From Pohlia nutans (Eukaryota; Streptophyta; Bryopsida; Bryales; Mniaceae): a stretch of 64,000 nucleotides of DNA. This document shows, one piece after another, positions 36,893 to 47,466 of the stretch. The notes below the pieces were generated by a model. That model was not told the DNA's origin. It ran no database searches and saw nothing but the letters and a program-made list of their open reading frames with translations. Within the stretch, counting starts at the first letter, position 1. Every line of letters starts with the position of its first letter. Position numbers and translations under genes: made by a program. The DNA lies in contig CM040086.1 of NCBI GenBank assembly GCA_022496805.1, positions 10,790,501 to 10,854,500 of the forward strand, read 5' to 3'.

Positions 36893-36990
36893 TAGGCTAT
36901 AAATAGCGTTTAGGTCATCCATCGATGACTAGGTGTAGTCAGCCTTTCTGCTTCGATGACTATTCGTAGTCAGATGTTCTGCATACATGA
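36893..36990. promoter_or_regulatory. Shared promoter region between the two divergent CACTA genes
   Basis: A near-palindromic TATA element, GGCTATAAATAGCG (about 36895-36908), is followed by two dyads, TGACTAGGTGTAGTCA and TGACTATTCGTAGTCA (36926-36972). It lies about 140 bp upstream of the transposase ATG (37046) and 250 bp upstream of the TNPA-like ATG (36646). TATAAATA reads rightward and TATTTATA leftward, so it could serve either gene. Dyads beside the TATA box suggest control by the protein that binds the element ends. Confidence 0.55.
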
Positions 36991-37348
36991 CTAGAGTGAA
37001 CTGAAAGTTGTGTTTATTCTTTTTAGGTGGACCACGGAATTGCTAATGGATCCTACGTCCCGAGAGGATCTTCTGCATTTGCAACTGTGGGAAATTGAAG
37101 AGAAAGAAGCAGACAAACAAGGTCTTAAAAGTTACCCTTGCCCATGTAAGAAATGCATGGGTGCAAAAATAGTATCAAGGACAACCATCCGCAAACATCT
37201 CCAGAAGCACAAGCGAGATCCTGAATTCAAGACATCCATCCTGGTATGTTATCCACCAGTTTAGTCTGATATCTTGGTTATTAAATATGTGGGTGCCAAT
37301 GCGCTTGCCTTACTTTGTTGCGATGATACATGTAGGAAACACAGAGAT

Positions 37349-37927
37349 ATGTTGTTCTGGCCGCAGCAGCTGCTGCATTCAGTAATTTCAGCTCTTCTAC
37401 CACTTCAAAGGAGCACAGAGAGTAGTTTGTATCCTAACCATCAAGCATCTGTGGATACTGTTCAAACACATATCGATTATGGGCAGTGGCGCATAGGCAC
37501 GATCCCGAAGCTCAAAATTTTCACATTTTGGGAAAGAAAGTGGGAGGTTAGGGTGTCAACACATCCGCACATGGGATGGGGCCTATATGCCATGGAAGCA
37601 GCCAAATCTCGTGATGAGTTATTGCCATTTGTTGGGAAGAGATTCTCAAAGGCTGAGTTCCACCGTCATTGTGAGGCAAACAAGCGTTTTGTGAAGTATG
37701 CAATACGTGTGAAGAAAAATGTGTACCAAGATGGAGATGTGTTGAATGGAAATGTTGCAGGGTTTATTAACAGTTCCATTGGAAGAGAGCATATAGGGAA
37801 TGCTATTTGGGAATACGTGTCATTGCCTGCCCCATGGAACCCGAAAACTTGGGGGTATATTATGACTGTAGCAACACGTGACATTGAAGTGGGAGAGAAA
37901 CTTTTCACATATTACCCTCTTAATTGA
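37349..37927 (+). CDS. SET-domain protein carried by the CACTA element
   Basis: From ATG 37349 an intact 192-codon ORF ends at TGA 37925-37927. Residues about 65-190 have the SET layout: VSTHPHMGWGLYAMEAA (GxGLxA at 76-81), GNVAGFINSS (134-143, the GN..xFINHS block with His replaced by Ser), NAIWEYV, and ATRDIEVGEKLFTYY (175-189, the RDIxxGEEL..Y block with the terminal tyrosine). SET domains usually transfer methyl groups to lysines of histones or other proteins; activity here is unproven. It lies within the intron between transposase exons 1 and 2. An acceptor at 37366 (TTCTGGCCGCAG) is in phase with the exon 1 donor at 37244, so a 252-residue zinc-domain/SET fusion is possible. There are no stops or frameshifts, unlike the adjacent transposase. 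Confidence 0.7.
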   Translation: MLFWPQQLLHSVISALLPLQRSTESSLYPNHQASVDTVQTHIDYGQWRIGTIPKLKIFTFWERKWEVRVSTHPHMGWGLYAMEAAKSRDELLPFVGKRFSKAEFHRHCEANKRFVKYAIRVKKNVYQDGDVLNGNVAGFINSSIGREHIGNAIWEYVSLPAPWNPKTWGYIMTVATRDIEVGEKLFTYYPLN

Positions 37928-37984
37928 CAGGTCGCTGAGATTGCATCTAGGAAATGGGTAACAATACAAGAAACCGCTGAAATA

Positions 37985-38185
37985 CTTTAGTGATTGCTTG
38001 TCTGTCAAGGAAGAACCACGACTAAATGTAGTCATTGTTTTTGTAGAGAGGACTAGCTATAGTGACAACATTTGCAGATATGACTAAACCTAGTCACTGT
38101 GCGTGCAGAGATGACTACATCGTACTCACTATTTGTCTTGAGATGACTATTTGTAGTCATAGTTATCAGATACATGACTACTGTA
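37985..38185. promoter_or_regulatory. Dyad motif cluster between the SET ORF and transposase exon 2
   Basis: Within 200 bp: CGACTAAATGTAGTCA, GGACTAGCTATAGTGA, TGACTAAACCTAGTCA and TGACTATTTGTAGTCA, plus half-sites. Single dyads recur in the later transposase introns (TGACTATTTTTAGTCA near 39842; CGACTACGTGTAGTCA near 40973) and after the gene (TGACTATACTTAGTCA near 42033). Confidence 0.8.
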
Positions 38186-41100
38186 CATATGGATGAGCTA
38201 CAATTATGAAAGTCTGTTTACATACTTGTAAGCTATGCAAGAAACGTGACATACTAACATATAATTGGGGGGGTTGTGAATATCATCTGTGTAGTCTGGT
38301 TTTGTGTACGAAAGTGAGCAAGATTGTCCAATCCTTCCTGAATCCAACGAAGCGCACGAGGAAAACCCGACAATGCGAACCGGATCAGAAGAATTTGATG
38401 TTGCCTGAATGATCACAGACTGCCTTGGCAGATACGACAATATCCCTCCCGCTGTTGATGACGTCTCCGATGAGGATGAAGATGACATTGGTTTCCACGA
38501 CGACGACTTCCATGATGTAGGCCGTGCGAAATTCTTTGAAGAATCAAATATCCCACTCTACGAAGGTTGTCAGACAAAGCTTTTAGTTGTAGTGCTCCTC
38601 CTGTTCAATTGTTTCACGGTATTTGGAGTCACAAACTCAGCCGCAGTTGAAATCTTGAATGTGATCAGCGAACTTCTTCCCGAGGGTAATAAACTGCCCA
38701 AATCTCACTCGGCTGGGAAGAAATTCCTACGCCACTTGGGGCTGAATTACAACTCAATCCACGCCTGCAGAAACAGGTGCTGTTTGTTTCGAGGAGAGTT
38801 AGCAGATGCATTGACCTGCCCAAAATGTGGAGAGTTGCGATACACTTCGAACAGTAGTACAAGGGCAGTGAAGATACTAAGGCATTTTCCACTTATCCCC
38901 CGACTATTGCGAATGTATCGATGTACGAGGATTGCAGAGTTAAACAAGTGGCACACATCGAGAAAAGACATCAGCGGTAAAATGGAGAGTGTTCCAGACT
39001 CAAAAGCTTGGAAACACATCAATGAGCTCTATCTGGAATTTGCGTCTGAGGAGAGGAACATACGATTGGGGATGGCTCTGGACGGTGTGAACCCTTACTC
39101 AAACCAATCATTAAGCCACTCAACATGGCCAGTAATATTGTTGAACTACAACCTTCCTCCCTGGCTAATCACGAAACGTTTCTTTCTAATGTTGGTTCTC
39201 CTCATCCCAGGAAAAGAAAGCGTCACATCGGAAAATATAGATGTGTACTTGGCCCCACTTATTGAAGAGTTGCAGCAACTCTGGCACGGAGTCGATGCCG
39301 TTGATGTCTCCGATGACAGTGAAAACCAAAATTTTGTACTCTAAGCAATATTGATGTGGTGCATCCATGATTATCCAGCATATGGTCTTGTTTCTGGGCA
39401 AGTGACAAAGGGTTATAGAAGATGTGTTGAATGTGGCCCTAATGTTACAACTCGTCGATCAGCCGCACTGGATAAAAACATATATTTGGGACATCGGAGA
39501 TACCTACGAAGGAATCACCCGTATCGACGACTCCGAAGAGCATTTGATGGCACGGAGGAAATTAGAGCACCTCCTTGCTCTCTAACTGGTCGAGATATCG
39601 TGCAGCATGCTAAAGCGAGGGAAAAATGGCTAAATACCTCTAATGAGAACAGACCAGGGGGGGAGAATGATCCAGTGCACCAAACTGGAGTGAAGAGGTT
39701 GTCAACCTTGTACAGTCTTCCGTATTGGCAGGTTAGTCTACCATTTCAACTGACCCCTTCTCACTCTTGAGAGACATGTTGTTGTATTGTGTGCCTACTG
39801 AGTAACATGTATGATCAATAAGTTTGAGAATAAAGAGAATATGACTATTTTTAGTCATGAAAACCGAATGTACGACTACATTTTGTATGCTGTAGTGAGC
39901 GCATTTATAAGTATGTTCTAACATGGGATGTGCACCACTGGCAGTGTCTCATGATCCGCCATGTGCTGGATCCAATGCATTGCGAAAAAAACCTGTGCGA
40001 AAACATCATGAAGACAATATGGGGATTGAAAGATACTCTAAAAGTGCGACAAGACTTGGAAGAGGCGAACATACGTCCCGAACTCCACCCAAAACATGTT
40101 GGAAATGATACCATCGCACTACCGGGTGCTCCTTATGTGCTGTCAAAGGTGGAGAAGGCAAAATTCATCAAAACCATCCGGAATCTAAAGACTCCCAGCA
40201 ATTACGTGGGGCAGTTGTCCAAGAGGATAACCGTTGACGGAGACCTTCGTGGGCTTAAGTCACACGACTACCACATAATGATGCAGCAGATTCTTCCTTT
40301 ATGTGTGCGAACACTTCTACCGAAGGATGTTCGGGCAACAATAATCCGGATTAGCAGAGTGTTCCAGCGTTTATGTGTGAAGTCTGTGGATCCATCAACA
40401 ATGCAAGACTTGATGGAAGAAACAGCAGTAACTATGTGTATGATGGAGAAGGTATTCCCACCGTCATTTTTTGATGTCATGTCACATCTTCCGATCCACT
40501 TAGTGCAACAGTTAGCCATTTGTGGTCCGGTCCACACACGCTGGATGTACCCAGTGGAACGGTATCTGAAAACGTTGAAGGGCTACGTACGACAACGAGC
40601 ACAACCGGAGGGGTCGATGGCAATAGGGTACATCATGGAGGAGGCGATTGGATTTTGCACTGAGTACATGCAAAATTGTACTGTGACAGCACGCCGTGTT
40701 TGGGACGACAAAGAGGAGCCCAGTATGAATGACGAAGTGTTGCAAGGGAAGGGGAGACGACGCATATTGTCGCCGGAACTGCAACAGTGGATTCATGAGT
40801 TCGTGATTAACAACGCTGAAATCCTTCAAGATTACAGAGAGTAAGCTTCTGTACAATATGATTTCCACATAGCTATATAAAATAACCAAAGCACTACGTC
40901 TGGTCATCATTTTAGATTAAAAGAGTAGCTATTAGCACGAGACAGACGGGACAGTCAGAACAGTGGAAAAAACGACTACGTGTAGTCACCATTCTGGAAG
41001 CACTTACTAACTTCTGTGCACATGAGGTTGTCTTCTAAAAATTTAGGAACAATGACGGACTGGAGGTGATGTGTATATTGCAGGCGGTACGCGAGTAAAA

Positions 41101-41939
41101 TGAGTCGACGAGAAGAGGCCAGAAAAGAATTCCGAAAACGAAGCAGGAGAAAACTTCCAGATTATCCCATGGATATACGACATGAATCCTTCAATACGTG
41201 GTTCAAAACTGCTGCATCTGAAGACATTGCAATGGGCATTGATGTCTCTGGGGATATACTCGCACTGTTACTGCCTCCTAGACGAGAAGCGAAGGGATAC
41301 AAGGCGATGTATGCATACGGCAATCATATACGAGTATGCTCTGCAAAAGTAGATATGTTGACATGCGATAGTGGAGTAGCGGCTACGTTTCAGCAATCGT
41401 GTCGCGCTAGCTCTAGTGACAGGAACATGAGGACAGCAAATCTGGAGTATGTGGGGTGGGTGGACGAAATTATCAGCGTAGACTACGGCAAATTTGAAGT
41501 GGTGGTGTTGTATTGCACATGGGCCCAAGCAAACAAGAGGGGAGCTTGCGCTACAATGAAATGTGACGAATATGGGTTCACGTTGTTCAGATTTGATCGA
41601 TTGATTCTATATTCAGCGGACTCCTTTGCATTCCCTCTTCACGTACAACAAGTTTTTTATGTAGACGACGAGGACAGCAGTGGATGGAAGATTGTGTTAC
41701 GACAACAGCCGCGTGGCGCAAGAGTCGAGTCAAGTGATGGCGGAAGAGATGATCTGCAGAGTGTGCAGTTAGATAGAGATGAGGAGCATGTAGGCCTACG
41801 GCCTGAATACACTACCGTGGAAAGGGAACTAGACACTCCTGATCTGAGAAGCTGTAGGAGACTAACCACAGAAGATGTAAACCAAGCTTTGGTCGCTGCA
41901 GAGGAGGATCTAGAGGTGGGACATGATTTGCCATCATAG

Positions 41940-43679
41940 TAGGAATTGAGGCCAAATGCATGGCATAGCCCATTGTATTAGCAAACCAAGTACGAACCAT
42001 AATATGTAGTAGTTGTGGTATCGGTAATCTTGATGACTATACTTAGTCAGTGATTCTACATGCACGACTAATATGAGTCATTCGCTCGTGTTTACCGTCT
42101 ACAGTGCGTAAGAGTATTTTTTTACTGTAGCAAATGGCCAATTCCACATTGCAAACTCTACATTGCCATGGTATACAAAGCGATCTGCCATGTAAATATC
42201 TTCAACTTCACTGATGGACGCTAGAACATGCATGCGCACTACCCTCGTGGGGTGCACTGTACTAAAAATGTACGAGTATACGTGAGTGCACAAAAGGGGT
42301 ATTAATTTGAGTTACATTGCCGTATAACGTACACAAACAATAAACACATTAACCCTTAAACGTACCAGTCCTTTCTGGAAAACTCAAACTACAGAAATAT
42401 ATAGAATTAAGCCTTGAAGAATAATCAAAGTATATTTTATAATATTTTCATGCATGAAATTAAGTGTTTCCTAAAAGTCCTGAAATTTTCAGATTTTTTT
42501 TATTTAACATGATTTAAAAAAAAAAATTAAGTCAAATGCTTCACAAATTCATTTTAATTACAAAAAGACTTCTCCAAATTGATTAATTTTTGGATGAGAT
42601 GCAAATCACAATGGAGAATCACATGATATCATTGATATGTTTTCCATTAAAAAAAAACTAGTTAAGTTTTGAAATTCGAAAAGTAATCATCCCATGTAGT
42701 GTATTCGGAGCTTGAATTACAAAGCTTGCAAAAGAGATAATTTACAGTATACATGAAATTTTTAAGATTTGAAAAGTGGAGTGCAAACTAGACTTGATAA
42801 ACTTCATTTTCTCTGTTGACTGTAGTAGCAAAAGAAATCACCTTCGAGATCAAAATTGGGTTTGACCAACAAACATCCCATAACTGGATGCGTGGACGTT
42901 TAGGGGTTAAGAACTAAAAATATTCACGTATACTTACACTAAACATATATTTAGAACAAAATACATCTGTATATAAAGGTATTTAGACATAGAACCTCTC
43001 ATGTGCGATGGGGTTTTAGAAGGGGTCATGAAGGCACGTGATTCTCAAACATAATGTAGAGTGCACTTTCCAAGGCACTACCTCAAATTATAATTCACGA
43101 TGAATACCAAAGCAACACTAAACCGATGATTGAGAAAAAAGACAGCATGGACGTGAAACGGGCACAAATTGAAAGAAAAAGTTGATAAAAAAGAGGGAGA
43201 GGTAGAGTAAACAAAAGTGGAAAGAATACGTGAGGGGAAGAAGCGCTGTAGTCAAAATAAAACTATCCTAGTCAAAAAGAGAAAAACAATACATCAATGC
43301 AAAATCGATAAATGACAAGAATTTGAACAAAGTGCAAAGAGAACTCATAAGACTGTAGACAGTAAGAAGAGTATATGGAATAAATATCCATGATAGATGA
43401 ATTGCAAAAGTGATATAAATATGTATGACTTCGAAAAAAAGGATCGAACGAAAAAATATGAAAAACAAAAGCAAATAATGCCAACTTGTTTTTGAATAAA
43501 AAGTTAAAAAATACAATGTATAAAATGTTAAAACCTCGAAGGAACAAAAGAAATTCAAAAGAAAACCCTAATCAAAAGGAAGGAAAGTGAAATTGAAATA
43601 ATATATAGATCATTAAACAAAGGATATAAATTTGAATTAAAACCATGAAGGCCACACTCAAAAACCCATTTACAAACGG
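41940..43679. other. Non-coding right part of the CACTA element
   Basis: Between the transposase stop and the right subterminal motifs the DNA is AT-rich, holds a nested TTAA-flanked element (42349-42910), and from 42.9 to 43.68 kb has no gene; ORFs there are compositional. Confidence 0.6.
42349..42910. mobile_element. TTAA-flanked element nested in the CACTA transposon, 562 bp
   Basis: The left end TTAACCCTTAAACGTACCAG and the complement of the right end TTAACCCCTAAACGTCCACG share 14 of the first 16 bases. The interior is AT-rich and non-coding. Because it lies within 31705-43939, it moved after the CACTA lineage formed or came along as part of it. Confidence 0.75.
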
Positions 43680-43909
43680 CTGCCCAAAACTGTAGTCACA
43701 TAACTACTAAATCTAGTCATATCGCTGCCCATGCAAAAAGTCATATGGCTGCCCACGGAAGAATACGTTCCCCAACTACGTTCCCATTGAGGTCCCATGT
43801 AAATATGACTAGAATCATAGTCATGTGATGACTATGGACTGTTCTAGTCACCAAAGTAGTTACTGGTGAGTCATATCCTCCCGATAGTCATATCTAGTCA
43901 TATGGCCGT
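43680..43909. promoter_or_regulatory. Right subterminal motif array of the CACTA element
   Basis: TAGTCAT and ATGACTA words crowd the last 230 bp in both orientations (for example CTACTAAATCTAGTCATA, AATCATAGTCATGTGATGAC, ATAGTCATATCTAGTCATA), mirroring the left end. Presumed binding sites for the TNPA-like protein. Confidence 0.8.
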
Positions 43910-43939
43910 AGTCATATTTCGTATGCTCTCCTAGTAGTG
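43910..43939 (-). repeat. Right terminal inverted repeat of the CACTA element
   Basis: Complement reads CACTACTAGGAGAGCATACG then AAATATGACT; pairs with 31705-31734. Followed at once by the CCT duplication. Confidence 0.95.
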
Positions 43940-44075
43940 CCTCAACGTCACCTCGTCCGCGCCCTCTCTCTACGGAGAAACTCAGCCTCTGGAAACACGC
44001 ACCGCCTGGTCCTAGAGATCTACTCAGAATGGCGATGGCACGGCGAGGAGCGACTCGCGCGGAGATAGGGGCCAA
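43940..44075 (-). pseudogene. Upstream part of the ORF interrupted by the CACTA element
   Basis: Leftward from 44075 the frame reads APISARVAPRRAIAILSRSL, GGACFQRLSFSVERGRGRGD and VE up to the insertion point. The Arg/Ser/Ala-rich, acid-poor start would suit a mitochondrial or plastid targeting sequence. There is no ATG in this frame (a TGA lies just upstream and the open stretch begins at a TTG), so a start would have to come from an upstream exon or be lost. With the element removed it continues without a break into 31704-31523. A rightward ATG ORF overlaps it at 44029. Confidence 0.35.
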
Positions 44076-44899
44076 AGACGACGACGGTCACCAAGACCAT
44101 GACCACGACCACGACCACGCTGACGATTTTCCTTCATATTTTTCTGGGGTAAAACCCTCTCCGAGTTCCTCGTCGACGGAATTAAAATATTTCACAATGA
44201 AGTGTCTATTGCGGCACTCGCCAGAGAAGTGTGAAGGGTGACTGAGTTACACTCTTGAATTTCTCACATTTAGGAAGTAAATAAATAAATGTATATTTAG
44301 ATGTATATTTAGGAAGTTGCAAGCAAGGCTAGGTTGACGACGACCACGACCATGACCACGCCGACGCCTACGCCTTCCGATTCCCTTTGTAATTTTCTTG
44401 GGTAAAAACCCTCTCCGAATTCCTCGTTGACGAAATTAAAGTAAAGTTAAAAACAAAGTTACTCGTTTTTTGGATGATGGTTTGCAGTGTGTAAATTTGA
44501 AAATTGCTTGAAGACCACTTTGTGAAAAAAATTCCAAAAAAATCAAAACTAACAAGTAAGAAATGAAAGGTGTTCATATAAAAATGAAATAAAATAAAAT
44601 TTACACAAAAAATGAATGAAGTCGATCCTTGCTTTTGTTTTTAAAATATGTCAATTGATTTTTAAATATTGTTTGAAATAACTTTTGCAATAACCTTTTG
44701 AATAGCTATCTATATAACCTTTCAAACAACCTTTCAAATTTCCAACTCCAACTTCAATCTCTTCTTTCTTTTCACGACCATATAGGACCAATAATACCAA
44801 AGGACATGACGACGACGGTCACCATGACGATGACGACGACGATTTTCCTTCATATTTTTCTGGGGTAAAACCCTCTCCGAGTTCCTCGTCGACGGAATA
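44029..44899 (+). repeat. Threefold repeated Asp/His-rich exon-like segment
   Basis: At 44029 an ATG opens MAMARRGATRAEIGAKDDDG, then HQDHDHDHDHADDFPSYFSG, ending at a possible GTAAAA donor. The GACGACGGTCACCA...TTCCTTCATATTTTTCTGGG..CTCTCCGAGTTCCTCGTCGACGGAA block recurs, diverged, at about 44330-44440 and closely at about 44803-44897. This looks like repeated duplication of one exon start. Whether any copy is expressed is unknown. Confidence 0.5.
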
Positions 44900-44900
44900 A

Positions 44901-45237
44901 GGGCTGCTTCTCACTATGGCCGAAGGTCGAGAGGCCGTCGATTTCCACGAATCAAATTGCAAGAAACCATGGTTTCAGCCTCTCGACCCTTCACACTAGA
45001 GGCCAAAGTCCAAAGGCTGTGAACCTTCCAAATGCTTACATGACAACATTTTTTTGACCAAGGTGACGGCCTCTCGAGAGGAAGTTTGGGTCCTACATTT
45101 TGCAAGACCCAAACTATGATCGAGAGGCCGGTGAATTATTTTCATAAAAAATGAAAACTATATTTTATTGCCTATTTTCAGTAGATTTCTTTGGACTCTC
45201 AATCCCACGCTTGGATGGCCATAGTGTGAAGCGGCCC
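44901..45237. mobile_element. Harbinger/Tourist-like MITE, copy 1, 337 bp
   Basis: Ends GGGCTGCTTCTCACTATGG and the complement GGGCCGCTTCACACTATGG, flanked on both sides by TAA (44898-44900, 45238-45240). A 3-bp TAA target with a GGGC terminus suits the PIF/Harbinger group. Copies 2 and 3 lie at 49135 and 58953. Confidence 0.85.
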
Positions 45238-45240
45238 TAA

Positions 45241-45950
45241 TACCAAGCTAACTCAGTCGTTTCTTTTCAAATTTTCGGCAGAAACGATTTGGCGCTCGTA
45301 TGCAGACTAAGTTAGGTCGGATCCAACGGCAACGGCAACGACAAGAGAGCAAGTTTGACTGTCCGGCCTCACAGGTAGAATTGAATCGGTGGCAGACTGA
45401 GCACGAGGCGGTACAGTAGAAGACTCTCATTGCATTGCAGATAGAATGATTCTCCACGAGTGAGTGCGTGGGCCCTTTTGCTCTCCATGATTGGATCCGC
45501 AAGAGCTAACATAGTGCAACGGTTACCGAGAAAAACATGCCTGCCTGCGCGCAGTCAGTCCCGACCTGCTTCCAACGTTCCTGTACAGGCACGCAGCAGC
45601 GCGCAGGCTGGACTGCAGAATTGAAGCGCAATATTCCAAAGGAATACTCGACAAAGAAAGAGAAAATGCTGCAGAAACAAAACTGATGACACAATTCGCT
45701 TCTCCCAAATATATCCGCCTAGCTAGCGTCACCACCATAGCCCCTCCGTCATCTGTCAGGGCTCCCTAATATCACATGATACGCTCAGACCTCTTTACCG
45801 TTACTATTCTCTAATATCCCATCCTCTGTAGCAATACCAATGGCCACAAAACAATTGCAAGGATAGTACACTATGGGCATCCTCAGTCGTTTCCCTCTAA
45901 GCTCACTGCAAACCAAAACCTATCTTTTGACTAACGTAAAGTTAGAAACT
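45241..45950. other. Non-coding DNA between MITEs
   Basis: ORFs on the minus strand (45248-45738) lack motifs and splice support. Nothing else was recognised. Confidence 0.4.
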
Positions 45951-45956
45951 GAACTT

Positions 45957-46301
45957 ACCATCATTAGAAGCGCAATTAGTATTACAGAAATTACACTTCA
46001 AGAAAAAAAATTGTGAAAATGGGATGTAGGTGAAATGTCCCATTGAAAACACCACATTTTCAAAATTTAGAGGGAGTGCACCAAATCTTGCTTTAAAATG
46101 GAAAGATCTCCCTCTAAATTTCATAAGTATAGAGGGAGTAAGGGAGGAACTTTCCATTTTTAAGCAAGATTTGGTGTACTCCCTCTAATTTTTTGAAAAT
46201 GTGGTGTTTTCATTAAGGGATTTCACCTACGTCAAATTTTTACAAATTTTTTTTCCTGAGAAAGATCTCAAGTTTATTTAGATGCGCTTCTAATGATGGT
46301 A
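45957..46301. mobile_element. Foldback MITE, about 345 bp
   Basis: Outer arms TACCATCATTAGAAGCGCA (45957-45975) and its complement (46283-46301) enclose a second long inverted repeat: TAGGTGAAATGTCCCATTGA.. and AGAGGGAGTGCACCAAATCT on the left, complementary with few changes to the segment around 46140-46240. The whole unit folds into one hairpin with a small loop near 46120. No coding capacity. Confidence 0.8.
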
Positions 46302-47466
46302 ATTTTCCCATTGACGAATCTCCATGCATCCCCATACCAAACTTCATGCTTCTCCAAGGGAAAGAGCTTGGTGGCTTGTGTGAGTGGGTCTTTAAAAAAT
46401 CTATATCAAGGCCAAAAACTCCTTGTTGCAAACTAGCTACCTTCTTCTAATTTTACAAATAACTCTATTATGAATTTTAGATTTTTTCTATACAATCAGA
46501 TCTGCAATTGCTATCACCAATATTTTTCTTTTGAATTTGAAAGCTTAAAATTGAAAAATTATCTTGCACATACGCTCGTCGCGCCTGATCGGACGGCCAT
46601 AATTTGATTACGAATACAATATTGACAATTTGTGAATGAATTTTTTTTGATGAGTTGAAATGTAATACCCTAAAGTGTAATAATTTTTGGAGATTTTTCA
46701 GTTCCTCAATTTTATGAGTTTTTTCTTCAATAACACATTTAGACTGAAATCTTCACAAGATGAAACGAGGCATAAAAATTTCACAAATCATCACCTTTCT
46801 AATCAGGTCTCAGATGCATGAAGATAACTTTCTATAAAAAATTCAATAAAAAACTCATAATTATTGCAAAAGTGCATAATGGATGATAAAACGAAGTTTG
46901 CTTCTACACATCGAGCAAAAAATGCATGGTTGGGCAATTAGGAGTTAATGAATAGTGATTGAATGAAGTGTACATTTCAAAACATTCAATTCCCACATTT
47001 CCAACATTTCCCACCTAGTCTATGCTTCAACATTCATAGGCATTTACCTTTTCATATCATTTATATTTAATCCTTAAAGGAGCAAGTATTCGCAGTTTTA
47101 AAATGAAAAATTCAATTGATCATATTGTGTAAAATATAATTAAGAGGAAATCAAAATTTATATCACTAGAACAAGTGAAGACCAATACATGTGTTGGTCG
47201 ACAATTACATGTGTTGGTCAACATGTAAAAACATCTAAGAATGACTTTGTTCTCCAAGTGGATTATTTCTTTCTTTATTTATTGATATATTTTAATGATT
47301 TTATTTTTATTTTTATTTTTATTACACAAATTGAGAATGATTTTCAATTGCAGAAAGAATGAAACAAAGGGGAGCAGCCAAAGCTAGAAGTGGATCTATT
47401 CAAGACACTTTCTACACACAACGCACTACAAAACATTATCGAAAGGCTATTAACAGCTAACGATAG
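46302..47466. other. AT-rich DNA with dispersed-repeat fragments
   Basis: 46.75-46.83 kb matches parts of the 22.4-kb duplication (CACAAATCATCACCTTTCTAAT). A TTAATCCTTAAAGGAGCAAG at about 47071 resembles a TTAA-type terminus without a clear partner. No gene. Confidence 0.45.

Larger units (their letters stand above)
37046..41939 (+). pseudogene. TNP2-like CACTA transposase, 4 exons, two in-frame stops
   Basis: Exons inferred at 37046-37243, 38295-39731, 39945-40840 and 41084-41939, all GT-AG and phase-consistent, about 1128 codons. Exon 1 encodes a Transpos_assoc-type zinc-binding domain (CPCKKC, HLQKH). Exon 2 has an acidic linker, a CPKCGE knuckle and the transposase_21 core (LGMALDGVNPYSNQSLSHST, WPVILLNYNLPPWL, ENIDVYLAPLIEELQQLW, then CIHDYPAYG). 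Exon 3 holds the DUF4218-like part (MIRHVLDPMHCEKNLCENIM, LKSHDYHIMMQQILP, GPVHTRWMYPVERYLKTLK). Exon 4 holds a DUF4216-like part (EIISVDYGKFEVVVLYCTW). Two nonsense codons interrupt exon 2: TGA at 38406-38408, directly before an ATG, and TAA at 39342-39344, where relatives have Arg in the F-x-L-R-A motif. The second removes the C-terminal half, so this copy is probably not autonomous. Confidence 0.85.
31705..43939 (+). mobile_element. CACTA (En/Spm) transposon, 12,235 bp, with SET-domain passenger
   Basis: The element begins CACTACTAGGA and ends in its complement. The 30-bp terminal inverted repeats differ at three positions (12, 14, 20). An exact 3-bp duplication, CCT, flanks it (31702-31704, 43940-43942), as expected for CACTA transposons. 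It carries a leftward TNPA/TNP1-like gene (32524-36646), a divergent TNP2-like transposase gene (37046-41939) broken by two nonsense codons, and an ORF with a SET domain (37349-37927) between transposase exons 1 and 2. TGACTA-N4-TAGTCA dyads populate both ends and most introns. A smaller TTAA-type element sits inside (42349-42910). The intact ends and duplication suggest fairly recent insertion. As read it could not make full-length transposase, but could move if transposase came from elsewhere. Confidence 0.95.

Noticed and set aside
44029..44075. Minus-strand start at 44075 for the interrupted ORF
   Set aside because: The codon is TTG with a TGA just upstream, so it was not accepted as a translation start; only the continuity of the frame is reported.
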